Shown here: positions 1-6,593 of the stretch, one piece after another
How the letters are laid out: each line of letters begins with the position of its first letter
How positions within the stretch are numbered: the stretch's first letter is position 1
Assembly: GCA_021737905.1 (NCBI GenBank)
Contig: JAIPDA010000137.1
Span: forward strand, 1-6,593
Direction: 5' to 3'
From: Rhodoferax sp.
GTDB lineage: Bacteria; Pseudomonadota; Gammaproteobacteria; Burkholderiales; Burkholderiaceae_C
DNA: 6,593 bases
Made by a program: the position numbers and the translations under genes
Notes under the pieces: model-generated
Told to the model about the DNA's origin: nothing
The model's database searches: none
What the model saw: the letters and a program-made list of their open reading frames with translations, nothing else

Positions 1-789
1 CACCAGCTCTTGCTCTATCAATTTCCGCAAACCGAAGATGGTGCTCATGCGCTCACCCGCGGCCAGCGGAATGTTCGAGGCGTCGCGTATGCGCCGGTAA
101 CCATCGAGGTTCTCCGGCGCAATCGGGTCTTCCATGAAGAGCAGCTTGTAGGGTTCAAGTTCGCGCGCCAGGGTGGCGGCGTCTGCCGGTGTCAGCCAGG
201 GTGGCCCGTGCAGATCGATCATCAGGTCGATCTCATCGCCCACTGCTTCACGCAAGGCGGCAATTTTGCGCACCGGGTTTGACACGCCGCCGCATTTGAG
301 TGCGGTCACGCCGCGTGCTTTGAGTGCCAGCGCGGTTTCGGGTGTGCTGGCGTGCGCGTACATGCGTACCTGGCTGCGCACCTGGCCGCCCAGCAAGCTC
401 CAGACCGGAACGCCCAGTACTTTGCCTTTGATGTCCCACAAGGCCATGTCGATGCCGGTCATGGCACCGGCGCCCACCGTACCGGTCATGCCATGGCCCA
501 TGATGGCGATCTGCATTTTTTGCCAGAGCCGCTCTATATGTTGCGGGTCTTCACCGATCAACAAGGCTTGTAAATCCTGCACGGCGGTTTCAATCACGCG
601 CGGCCAGCCGGAGCATTCGCCCAGACCCACCACACCTTCGTCCGTATAGACCTTCACGAACAACCAGTTACGCGTGCCCGTGAGGTTGCCGGAAAAAACC
701 TGCGTGCCAAAACTGCCGTCCGCAGCCCAGCTCTTGAGCTGCGGTGAGCCGGCATGCATCAAGAAAGTCTTGATGGCCGTGATCTTCAT
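1..789 (-). CDS. MR/MLE (enolase superfamily) enzyme, probable acid-sugar dehydratase, 3'-truncated by window edge
   Basis: The frame stays open from the ATG at 789 to the window edge, giving 263 residues of a protein family usually about 370-400 long. It starts MKITAIKTFL, typical of the family. Residues 1-130 form the capping domain and include the signature-like stretch around 107-134 (GIDMALWDIKGK, then a LLGG end). The start of the barrel domain follows. Putative metal ligands are D192 (in LMIDLHG), E220 (in FMEDP) and E246 (in AAGER). H194 forms the D-x-H pattern known from galactonate dehydratase-like members. The second barrel strand has K165 in ALKCGG, so the K-x-K pair of mandelate racemase is absent. 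The family abstracts a proton alpha to a carboxylate using Mg2+; dehydration of an aldonate or similar sugar acid in the cytoplasm is the best inference. The distal His-Asp dyad region lies outside the window. Its start overlaps the ATPase stop, so it belongs to the transporter operon. Family assignment is firm; substrate is unknown. Confidence 0.9.
   Translation of the reverse strand, partial: MKITAIKTFLMHAGSPQLKSWAADGSFGTQVFSGNLTGTRNWLFVKVYTDEGVVGLGECSGWPRVIETAVQDLQALLIGEDPQHIERLWQKMQIAIMGHGMTGTVGAGAMTGIDMALWDIKGKVLGVPVWSLLGGQVRSQVRMYAHASTPETALALKARGVTALKCGGVSNPVRKIAALREAVGDEIDLMIDLHGPPWLTPADAATLARELEPYKLLFMEDPIAPENLDGYRRIRDASNIPLAAGERMSTIFGLRKLIEQELV
786..789 (-). promoter_or_regulatory. 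ATGA stop/start overlap, translational coupling site
   Basis: The ATG of the enolase-family gene (789-787) and the TGA of the ATPase gene (788-786) share two bases. A weak Shine-Dalgarno-like AAGG lies at 802-799, nine bases before the ATG and inside the end of the ATPase gene. This arrangement normally means re-initiation by ribosomes that finish the upstream gene, and it fixes the start chosen for the enolase-family gene. Confidence 0.75.
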
Positions 790-2534
790 GGCTGCGCTGC
801 CTTGAGTGCGTTTTCGTCGTAGCGAAAGCGGTTGTGAATGTTGCGTGCACGCGGGTCAGGCCGGGGAATGGCCGACAAGAGCGCTTGCGTGTAGGGGTGC
901 TTGGGATGATCGCAAATTTGCTCAGTCACGCCCGTCTCCACCACTTTGCCGCGGTGCATGACGGCGACACGGTCGCAGAAATAGCGGATCACTGCGATGT
1001 CGTGGCTGATAAAAATAAATGACAAGCCCAGCTCGTCTTGCAGCTTGAGCAGCAAGTCCAGCATTTGTGAGCGCAGCGACACATCCAGCGCGGAGGTGGC
1101 TTCGTCGGCCACGATCAGGCGCGGGTTCAGCGCAATGGCGCGGGCAATGCCGATGCGCTGACGCTGGCCCCCCGAAAAAGCATGCGGATAGCGCTCGCGC
1201 CAGGCCGGCTCCATGCCCACCTGCTCTAGCAGATGCGCCACGCGCTCATCGAGTTCTGGGCCTTTGGCAATGCCATTGACCAGCAAGGGCTCACCAATAA
1301 TTTGTGCCACGGTCATGCGCGGGTTCAGCGAGCTGACCGGGTCCTGAAAGATCATGCGGATGTCGCGCCGGCACTGCTTGAGTGTGGCTTTATTGGCTTG
1401 CATCAAGTCAATCACCGAGCCGTCAGCCTGGCGGTAGTTGATCTGGCCGGCCGTCGGTTCATAGACGCGCAGCAGGCAGCGGCCCATGGTGGTTTTACCC
1501 GAACCCGACTCGCCCACAATGCCCAGCGACTCGCCAGGCAGCACGGACAGCGACACGCCGTCCACCGCTTTGGTGATGTTCTTGCCTTGGGTGAAGTGCA
1601 TGGCCAGGTCGCGCACTTCCAAAATTGGCAGGGCATCGGCGCTCAGTTCGGCGCGCGCCACGCGCAGATCGGCCTTGCGCCCGAGTTTGAGCACCGAGCC
1701 GATCAGCATGCGTGTGTAATCGTCCTGCGGACTGTGGAAAATCTGGTCCACCGGACCGTTTTCGACAATCTTGCCGTGGTTCATGACAATCACGCGGTCG
1801 GCGATTTCAGCGACCACGCCCATGTCGTGGGTGATGAACATCACCGCCATGCCATGCGACTTTTGCAGCCGGCGTATCAGGTCCAGAATCTCGGCCTGCG
1901 TTGTCACGTCCAGCGCCGTGGTCGGCTCGTCAGCAATCAGCAGGGCCGGGTTGCAGGCCAGTGACATGGCAATCATCACGCGCTGGCGCATGCCGCCCGA
2001 AAATTCAAAGGTGTAGCGGTCTATGGCGCGCTCGGGGTGGGGTATTTCCACCTGACTGAGCAGCTCGATGCAGCGCGCCCGCGAATCGGCTTTGGACATA
2101 TTGCGATGCAGCCGCAAAACTTCGGTGATCTGGTTGCCCACTGTGTGCACCGGCGACAGTGAAGACATGGGCTCTTGAAAAATCATGGCAATGGCTGCGC
2201 CTCGCACCTGCCGGATTTCTTTGCTGCGCGGATGCAGCTTGGCCAGGTCGACGGTTGCACCACCGGGCGGGTTGAACAGCATGCTGCCGCCCATAATGCG
2301 GCCGGGTTCGTCAACGATTTGCAGGATCGAGCGTGCGGTGACACTTTTGCCGCTGCCGCTTTCGCCGACCACGCAGAGTGTCTGGCCATGCTCGACATCA
2401 AAGGAGACGTCGTCCACCGCCTTGATGGTGCCGTTGCGCACCGCAAAGTGCGTGCTCAGGTGGCGTACCGACAAGAGTGCTGACCTTGATGGGGCGGACA
2501 TGGCCGGGTCCATGGGTGTATTCGAAGTGTTCAT
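786..2534 (-). CDS. Fused dual-domain ABC importer ATPase (DppD-DppF type)
   Basis: A 582-residue cytoplasmic protein with two complete nucleotide-binding domains that should power the two permeases encoded upstream. Domain 1 (about 20-285) has Walker A GESGSGKS at 57-64, Q-loop Q120, signature FSGGM at 178-182, Walker B ending ADE with E203, and switch H236. Domain 2 (about 303-560) has Walker A GESGSGKT at 341-348, Q397, signature FSGGQ at 453-457, E478 and H511. No catalytic residue is missing, so both ATP sites look competent. After domain 2 comes the HPYTQALL segment (546-553) with IPRPDP (556-561), typical of the Opp/Dpp C-terminal region. Most Opp/Dpp systems encode the two ATPases separately; the fused form is known from GsiA and YejF, which are similar in size. 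The start is the ATG in the TAATG junction with the permease gene. There is no good Shine-Dalgarno sequence, which agrees with coupled translation. M8 and M12 are less likely starts. Substrate cannot be read from this subunit. Confidence 0.95.
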   Translation of the reverse strand: MNTSNTPMDPAMSAPSRSALLSVRHLSTHFAVRNGTIKAVDDVSFDVEHGQTLCVVGESGSGKSVTARSILQIVDEPGRIMGGSMLFNPPGGATVDLAKLHPRSKEIRQVRGAAIAMIFQEPMSSLSPVHTVGNQITEVLRLHRNMSKADSRARCIELLSQVEIPHPERAIDRYTFEFSGGMRQRVMIAMSLACNPALLIADEPTTALDVTTQAEILDLIRRLQKSHGMAVMFITHDMGVVAEIADRVIVMNHGKIVENGPVDQIFHSPQDDYTRMLIGSVLKLGRKADLRVARAELSADALPILEVRDLAMHFTQGKNITKAVDGVSLSVLPGESLGIVGESGSGKTTMGRCLLRVYEPTAGQINYRQADGSVIDLMQANKATLKQCRRDIRMIFQDPVSSLNPRMTVAQIIGEPLLVNGIAKGPELDERVAHLLEQVGMEPAWRERYPHAFSGGQRQRIGIARAIALNPRLIVADEATSALDVSLRSQMLDLLLKLQDELGLSFIFISHDIAVIRYFCDRVAVMHRGKVVETGVTEQICDHPKHPYTQALLSAIPRPDPRARNIHNRFRYDENALKAAQP

Positions 2535-2536
2535 TA
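2532..2536 (-). promoter_or_regulatory. TAATG stop/start overlap between permease 2 and ATPase
   Basis: The TAA stop of permease 2 (2536-2534) shares its last base with the ATG of the ATPase (2534-2532). The preceding 25 bases contain no purine-rich ribosome binding site, so the ATPase is probably translated by ribosomes terminating on the permease gene. This would keep membrane and ATPase subunits in proportion. Confidence 0.7.
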
Positions 2537-3670
2537 TTTGTTGTACGGGTCAGAGGCGTCACGCAGGCCATCGCCCAGGAAATTCAGCGCAATCACGGCC
2601 AGCACCACCGCCGCACCGGGTGCAAACAACCAGGGCGCAGTAGCGATTGAGCGGATGTTTTGGGCCTCCCGAAGCAGCACGCCCCAGGAGATGGTGGGCG
2701 GTTGCAAGCCCAGGCCCAGAAAGCTCAGCGAGGTCTCTGCCAGGATCATCGCCGGCACTGCCAGCGTCACTGAAGCGATGATGTGGCTTGAAAAACTCGG
2801 CAGCATGTGGCGGAAAATAATGCGTCCTTCCGATGCGCCGTCAAGCCGTGCAGCCGTGACAAACTCTTCGGTGCGCAGGCTCAGGAAGCGGCCGCGCACC
2901 ACGCGCGCCAATTGGGCCCAGCCGGTCAGCGACAAGATGACGGTGATCATCAGGTAATGCATGATGGCCGGCCAGTCCTGCGGCAAGGCCGCGGCCAGCG
3001 CCAGCCAGATGGGAATGGTCGGCAGTGACAGCACCAGCTCGATCACGCGCTGGATCACGAAGTCGGTTCTTCCACCGTAGTAGCCCGAGATGCCGCCCAG
3101 CACAATGCCAAGGAAAAGTGACAGAAAAACACCCAGCAGGCCCACCGACAGTGAAATCTGCGTGCCCTGCATGATGCGGCTGAAGACGCAGCGGCCCAGC
3201 CGGTCAGCGCCGAACAAGAACAGCGGCTGCCCGGCTTCTTCCGAGGCCAGCAAGTGGGTGCGACTCTTGAAAAGGCCCATCACCGTGTATTCATAGCCTT
3301 CACCAAACAACTGCAGGTAAACCTTGCGGCTGGTGTCCGGCTCGTAAATAGATGCGAGCGTCACCGGGTCGCGCTTGAGCTGGTAGGGGTGGATGTACAG
3401 GCGCAGTGCCCAGGAGCCGTCGTCTTTGGTGTCAATCAGATGCACGGACTGCGGCGGATGAAAAATGGCGCGCCGGTTTTGTTGTTCCGGGTCGTTGACG
3501 GCAAAAAAGCCCGGCACCACCGCAATGACATACAGAGCGATGGTCACGGCCAGGCAAACCATGGCCAGCCGGTGTTTTTTGAAGGCCCACCAGACGAGTT
3601 GCCATTGGGAAGCGACTGCCAGGCGGCTGGCGCCGGTGTCGGCGGCGGAGTGGCTTGTGATGGATGTCAT
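2534..3670 (-). CDS. ABC importer permease, OppC/DppC type, with long segment between TM1 and TM2
   Basis: A 378-residue inner-membrane protein, longer than the roughly 300 residues usual for DppC/OppC. A cytoplasmic N-terminus with WWAFKKHRLAM (27-37) leads into the first membrane segment (about 36-58). A hydrophilic stretch of some 110 residues (59-168), presumably periplasmic, follows. It ends in FGADRLGRCVFSRIMQGT (153-170), the normal OppC lead-in to the transporter core. Five more hydrophobic segments lie near 171-195, 203-229, 236-258, 296-318 and 346-366. The coupling (EAA) loop is 268-291, from EEFVTAARLDGAS to HMLP; it should dock on an ATPase domain. SFLGLGLQPP (316-325) and the DPYNK end are also typical. 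The ATG at 3670 is preferred. An in-frame TTG at 3694 would add eight residues but has no ribosome binding site. It should pair with the OppB-type permease 16 nt upstream and use the fused ATPase downstream. Confidence 0.92.
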   Translation of the reverse strand: MTSITSHSAADTGASRLAVASQWQLVWWAFKKHRLAMVCLAVTIALYVIAVVPGFFAVNDPEQQNRRAIFHPPQSVHLIDTKDDGSWALRLYIHPYQLKRDPVTLASIYEPDTSRKVYLQLFGEGYEYTVMGLFKSRTHLLASEEAGQPLFLFGADRLGRCVFSRIMQGTQISLSVGLLGVFLSLFLGIVLGGISGYYGGRTDFVIQRVIELVLSLPTIPIWLALAAALPQDWPAIMHYLMITVILSLTGWAQLARVVRGRFLSLRTEEFVTAARLDGASEGRIIFRHMLPSFSSHIIASVTLAVPAMILAETSLSFLGLGLQPPTISWGVLLREAQNIRSIATAPWLFAPGAAVVLAVIALNFLGDGLRDASDPYNK

Positions 3671-3690
3671 GTCTGAAAAGCCCGGTTCAT
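3667..3690 (-). other. Seven-codon mini-ORF bridging the two permease genes (possible coupling relay)
   Basis: An ATG at 3690-3688 overlaps the TGA stop of permease 1 (3689-3687) as ATGA. It opens a frame reading MNRAFQT whose TGA (3669-3667) again overlaps, as ATGA, the ATG of permease 2 (3670-3668). The mini-ORF is out of frame with permease 2. It could pass terminating ribosomes on to the permease 2 start, which lacks a convincing Shine-Dalgarno sequence. A frame this short can also arise by chance. Confidence 0.35.
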
Positions 3691-4673
3691 TCAAGGCGGA
3701 TGCGAGGATCGATCAGCGCCAGCAGGATGTCACTGATCAGTGAGCCCACCACGGTGAGTGCACAGATCAGCAAAATGAAGGCGCCGGCCAGGTACATGTC
3801 TTGGCTCATCAGGGACTGCAGCAGCAAAGGTCCGGCGGTCGGCAGGCTCATCACGATGGCCACGATGATCGATCCCGACACCAGGTTGGGCAGCAGCCAG
3901 GCGATGGTCGAGATAAACGGGTTAAGCGCCAGCCGCATGGGGTATTTCACCAGCAGCGTGAATTCGGACAGGCCCTTGGCACGCGCGGTGGTCACGTAAG
4001 GACGATTCAGCTCGTCGAGCATGTTGGCGCGCATCACCCGGATCAGGCTGGCGGTGCCCGAGACACCCAGGATGACCACCGGGATCCACAGGTGTTGCAG
4101 GAAGTCGATGAACTTGTCAAAGTTCCAGGGGGCGTTCTGGTATTGCTCTGAAAACAAGCCGCCCACGCTCTGGCCGAACTCGACGGCGGCAAAGTACATC
4201 AGCACCAGCGCCAGCAAAAAGCTGGGTACCGCCAGGCCGAGAAAGGAAATGAAGGTCACGACATAGTCACCGATGGAGTATTTTTTAACCGCAGAAAAAA
4301 CACCGATGGGCAGCGCGATGCCCCAGGTCAGCAGCAGGGTCGAAAAAGTCAGCACCAGCGTGAGCGACATGCGCTCCCAGATGAGTTCAGAAACCGGTTG
4401 CTGCCATTCAAAACTCAGCCCGAAGTCACCGTACAAGATGATGTTGGTGATCCACTTCCAGTACTGCACGATCATGGGCTGGTCCAGCCCGAAGCGAGAG
4501 CGCAGGTCGGCGGCGGTGTTTTGGTCAACGATCTCGTTGGAGGCTGCCAGCGTGGCGATGTAGGTGGTGACGTAGTCGCCAGGCGGCAACTGAATCAACA
4601 CAAAGGAAATGAAGCTGATGGCCAACAGAAAAGGCAGCATCCACACCATGCGCCAAAGGATGAATCTAAACAT
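3687..4673 (-). CDS. ABC importer permease, OppB/DppB type
   Basis: A 328-residue inner-membrane protein of normal length for the DppB/OppB family. It opens with MFRFILWRMVWMLPF and a first membrane helix at about 10-28. A periplasmic stretch at roughly 30-100 includes LRSRFGLDQPMIVQYWKW (57-74) and LYGDFGLSF (80-88), both conserved landmarks of the family. Further helices lie near 103-127, 137-163, 194-212, 255-277 and 294-320. The coupling loop is RPYVTTARAKGLSE (224-237), continuing to ALNP at 248-251. The protein ends IDPRIRLE, the usual DPR tail. It forms the translocation pore with the OppC-type permease. The ATG at 4673 is chosen because it sits just before helix 1 and has a weak GGAA (4684-4681) seven bases upstream. 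An in-frame ATG at 4724 would add 17 residues without a membrane or signal function and lies inside a hairpin stem. Confidence 0.93.
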   Translation of the reverse strand: MFRFILWRMVWMLPFLLAISFISFVLIQLPPGDYVTTYIATLAASNEIVDQNTAADLRSRFGLDQPMIVQYWKWITNIILYGDFGLSFEWQQPVSELIWERMSLTLVLTFSTLLLTWGIALPIGVFSAVKKYSIGDYVVTFISFLGLAVPSFLLALVLMYFAAVEFGQSVGGLFSEQYQNAPWNFDKFIDFLQHLWIPVVILGVSGTASLIRVMRANMLDELNRPYVTTARAKGLSEFTLLVKYPMRLALNPFISTIAWLLPNLVSGSIIVAIVMSLPTAGPLLLQSLMSQDMYLAGAFILLICALTVVGSLISDILLALIDPRIRLE

Positions 4674-4713
4674 GAGAAATTTCCGCGGTCCTGAAGTAAG
4701 ACATGACAGCGCC

Positions 4714-4751
4714 GCACAGACCATTTACCCGGGTCGGGTAATGGTCTGTGC
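4714..4751 (-). promoter_or_regulatory. Strong intercistronic stem-loop after the binding-protein gene
   Basis: Bases 4714-4731 and 4735-4751 form an inverted repeat: 17 base pairs, one bulged base (4726) and a 3-nt loop (4732-4734). It begins 25 nt after the binding-protein stop codon and ends about 40 nt before the permease start. On the transcribed strand no run of U follows, so it is not a classical intrinsic terminator. In other ABC importer operons (malE-malF, hisJ-hisQ) structured RNA in this position protects the upstream message and raises binding protein over membrane subunits. The same role is inferred here; partial attenuation is the alternative. This is the only gap over 30 nt between genes in the window. 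Confidence 0.75.
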
Positions 4752-4776
4752 TCGCTTCAAGGGTGGTGCTTGCGCT

Positions 4777-6593
4777 TTAGGTTTTGCTAAAGAAGAACTG
4801 CTGCGGCAGCGCCGGTCCGGGGTTCGGCCAGGACCAGGCGTTCGGGTAGGACTTGGGCACGTTTTGCAGATTGTTGCGAGCAATGCCAAAGGAGTTCACC
4901 GCCAGGCAAACACCAATCGTCTCAAATGCATCGGCCGTCAGGTCAAAGGCGCTTTTCATAAGCACACCGCGTTTTTTCAGGTCTGAGGTGGCGCTTGCCT
5001 CGTTAAACAACTTCATGCGTTTTTTCTGGCTTTCCGGTGGCTCCTGACCTTCCTTGCCGCCCGACACATACCATTGCGTCCAGGGGATCGCATAACGTGA
5101 ACCTTGCGGATGCTGGGCAAAGTAGTCTCGCGAGTCGAGCATCGGGTCCAGACCGCCGGGCCCGGGCCAGGTGGCCGCGTCATGGTCGTTACCATCACCG
5201 CGGGTGTAATAAAGGGCGCGCTCTATCGTGTTGACCTTGATGTCCACGCCGATCTCGGCCCAGTGGCGCTTGATCAGCTCCAGCGTGTCGACGGCGTCCG
5301 GATAGAGCGTCGGGATCACGTCGATGGCAAAGAACACGCGCTCGCCGTCCGGGCGCAGGCGGAACTTTTGCGCATCACGCTTGGCGTAGCCCAGCTTGTC
5401 CAAAATGGCATTGGCCTGCTTGGGGTCGTGCTGCGTGAACTGGGTGGACAGTTTCTCGTGGTACCAGGGGTGGCCGGGCCGCGGGCCGGTTTGGTGAGGC
5501 TTGGACTGACCCAAGTACACCAGGTCAATGATCTCTTTGCGGTTGATGCCCAGCGACAGCGCCTGACGGAATTGCTTGTTGGCAAACATCTCGCGTTTTT
5601 TCGGATCTTTGTGCGTCATGTTCAGGTAAATCTGAACCTGCTGCGATCCCGAGGCAATCAGCTCGATCAGGCGGTAGCCGCCTTTTTGCATGTTCTGCGA
5701 CAGGGTCGGCTTGTTTTGCAGCGAGTCGATGTGCCGCTCCTGGATGTCCAGGTTGCCCGACAGTGCCGCCAGCATCAGTGACTCGACGTCTTGTGCAATG
5801 CTGAAGTTCAGGCTGTCGATGTAGGGCAGTTGCTGGCCGTTCTGGTCGACTTGCCAGAAGTACGGATTACGCTGCATGACCACACGGGTGGCACCGCCGG
5901 TGTAGGCCTCGGCAACCACCCACGGGTCGATGGTCGGTTTTTCGGTGTTGCCCCAGCGTGAAGGGATTTCGATGTCGCCGCACTTGGCGCGGAACAACTG
6001 CGCCCAGTCCGACATGTTGGCGGCTTTGGCCTGGTCGGCGGCCTGCGGGTTGTACTTCGGGTGGAACTGGCTGCAGTAGTGCTTGGGAAACAGCGTCGGG
6101 TATTGGCCCAGCGGCGTGGCCATCTGCTCGAGGAAGAAGGCATAAGGCGTAGCGAAGGTGAACTTGACGGTCACTTCATCGATCTTGCTGACTTCACAAG
6201 GCTTGCCGGAAATCACCAGTGTGGAGGGCACGGACTTGTAGAGCTCTGAATTTTTGGCGCAATCTTCAATCGAGAAAACGATGTCATCCGCGGTGAAAGG
6301 CTTGCCGTCCGACCATTTCATGCCCTTGCGAAGGTGAAAAGTAAATTCGGTGGAGTTGGCGTTAACGTCCCACTTGTGCGCCACATTCGGCAGCACGGAC
6401 GTGAAAGCCAGGTTCCAGCGCACCAGGCCCTGGTTGCCGACCATGCGCAAGATACCGTTGTGGTCGGCGCTGCCGCGCAGACCACGACGCAGGCCGCCAC
6501 CGTAGACGCCGACTTTGTCGGCCTTCACGACCAGCGGGTTGCTTCCCACGCGCTGTGCCAGCGGCGGTAATTTGCCCTCGCTGACCAGCTTGG
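4777..6593 (-). CDS. Periplasmic solute-binding protein, SBP family 5 (peptide/oligosaccharide type), N-terminus outside window
   Basis: The frame is open to the window edge, leaving 604 complete codons; a longer-than-average member (DppA and OppA are about 535-545). The GTG at 6549 is not the start, because the frame continues upstream with KLVSEGKLPPLAQR, a stretch typical near the mature N-terminus of the large carbohydrate-associated members. The export signal must lie beyond 6593. Visible residues 71-88, AHKWDVNANSTEFTFHLR, fit the family 5 signature, followed by KGMKWSDGKPFTADDIVFS. Later family landmarks are FRQALSLGINRKEII and the C-terminal WSWPNPGP. The protein should capture the solute in the periplasm and deliver it to the two permeases encoded next. 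It is the first gene seen in the operon and is separated from the rest by a hairpin-bearing gap. Family is certain. A sugar, oligosaccharide or sugar-acid ligand is inferred from the co-transcribed enolase-family enzyme; a peptide ligand is not excluded. Confidence 0.93.
   Translation of the reverse strand, partial: KLVSEGKLPPLAQRVGSNPLVVKADKVGVYGGGLRRGLRGSADHNGILRMVGNQGLVRWNLAFTSVLPNVAHKWDVNANSTEFTFHLRKGMKWSDGKPFTADDIVFSIEDCAKNSELYKSVPSTLVISGKPCEVSKIDEVTVKFTFATPYAFFLEQMATPLGQYPTLFPKHYCSQFHPKYNPQAADQAKAANMSDWAQLFRAKCGDIEIPSRWGNTEKPTIDPWVVAEAYTGGATRVVMQRNPYFWQVDQNGQQLPYIDSLNFSIAQDVESLMLAALSGNLDIQERHIDSLQNKPTLSQNMQKGGYRLIELIASGSQQVQIYLNMTHKDPKKREMFANKQFRQALSLGINRKEIIDLVYLGQSKPHQTGPRPGHPWYHEKLSTQFTQHDPKQANAILDKLGYAKRDAQKFRLRPDGERVFFAIDVIPTLYPDAVDTLELIKRHWAEIGVDIKVNTIERALYYTRGDGNDHDAATWPGPGGLDPMLDSRDYFAQHPQGSRYAIPWTQWYVSGGKEGQEPPESQKKRMKLFNEASATSDLKKRGVLMKSAFDLTADAFETIGVCLAVNSFGIARNNLQNVPKSYPNAWSWPNPGPALPQQFFFSKT

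Noticed and set aside
173..649. Plus-strand open frame of 158 codons at the left end
   Set aside because: It is antisense to the enolase-family gene, whose metal ligands and signature stretch are clear on the minus strand. It looks like an intact ORF only because the true gene has no stop within the window.
1233..1964. Plus-strand open frame of 243 codons opposite the ATPase gene
   Set aside because: It lies antisense to a gene with full ABC motifs; its His/Gln/Ala/Val-rich translation has no recognisable domain and is what a GC-rich gene gives on its reverse strand.
3671..3694. TTG-initiated eight-residue extension of permease 2
   Set aside because: No Shine-Dalgarno sequence precedes the TTG, which lies inside the last codons of permease 1; the ATG at 3670 gives a normal cytoplasmic N-terminus.
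4674..4724. Upstream ATG adding 17 residues to permease 1
   Set aside because: The ATG is inside the hairpin stem, has no ribosome binding site, and the extension precedes the family-typical start immediately before the first membrane helix.
4714..4751. Reading the hairpin as a rho-independent terminator
   Set aside because: No U-rich tract follows the stem on the transcribed strand, and co-directional permease genes of the same system follow within about 40 nt.
5104..5781. Plus-strand open frame of 225 codons opposite the binding-protein gene
   Set aside because: Wholly antisense to a clear family 5 binding protein; Val/Leu/Arg/Gln-rich with no domain or ribosome binding site seen.
6547..6549. 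GTG as the start of the binding-protein gene
   Set aside because: The frame continues upstream to the window edge with a family-typical sequence, and a start here would leave the periplasmic protein without an export signal.

Overview
The window holds most of one operon for a binding-protein-dependent ABC importer of the peptide/nickel/oligosaccharide (Opp/Dpp) type, followed by an enolase-superfamily sugar-acid enzyme. Every real gene is on the minus strand, so the operon reads from right to left. Both end genes run off the window: the substrate-binding protein lacks its N-terminus and the enzyme lacks its C-terminus. The GC-rich coding sequence, the protein style and the combination of genes suggest a betaproteobacterium, perhaps of the Comamonadaceae/Burkholderiales kind. 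That is an impression from sequence, not a placement.

Layout in transcription order: (1) 6593-4777, family 5 solute-binding protein, N-terminus outside the window; (2) 4776-4674, a 103-nt gap with a strong 17-bp stem-loop at 4714-4751; (3) 4673-3687, OppB/DppB-type permease; (4) 3670-2534, OppC/DppC-type permease with an unusually long segment between its first and second membrane helices; (5) 2534-786, one polypeptide carrying two complete ABC ATPase domains (a DppD-DppF fusion, organised as in GsiA and YejF); (6) 789-1, mandelate racemase/muconate lactonizing enzyme (MR/MLE) family protein with a D-x-H motif and the three acidic metal ligands of the acid-sugar dehydratases.

The junctions are very tight. 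Permease 2 and the ATPase share a base (TAATG), and the ATPase and the enolase-family gene overlap as ATGA. The two permease genes are 16 nt apart, and a 7-codon mini-ORF fills that gap exactly through two ATGA overlaps. The one real gap follows the binding-protein gene and contains the hairpin, the usual place for an element that lets the binding protein be made in excess of the membrane parts.

Together these genes would bind a solute in the periplasm, import it with ATP and, by inference, dehydrate or isomerise it in the cytoplasm. The coupled enolase-family gene makes a sugar acid or a carbohydrate-derived compound a better guess than a peptide, although similarity searches will tend to label the transporter 'peptide/nickel'. 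I saw no RNA genes, mobile elements, CRISPR arrays or clear promoter. The operon promoter is expected upstream of 6593, outside the window.
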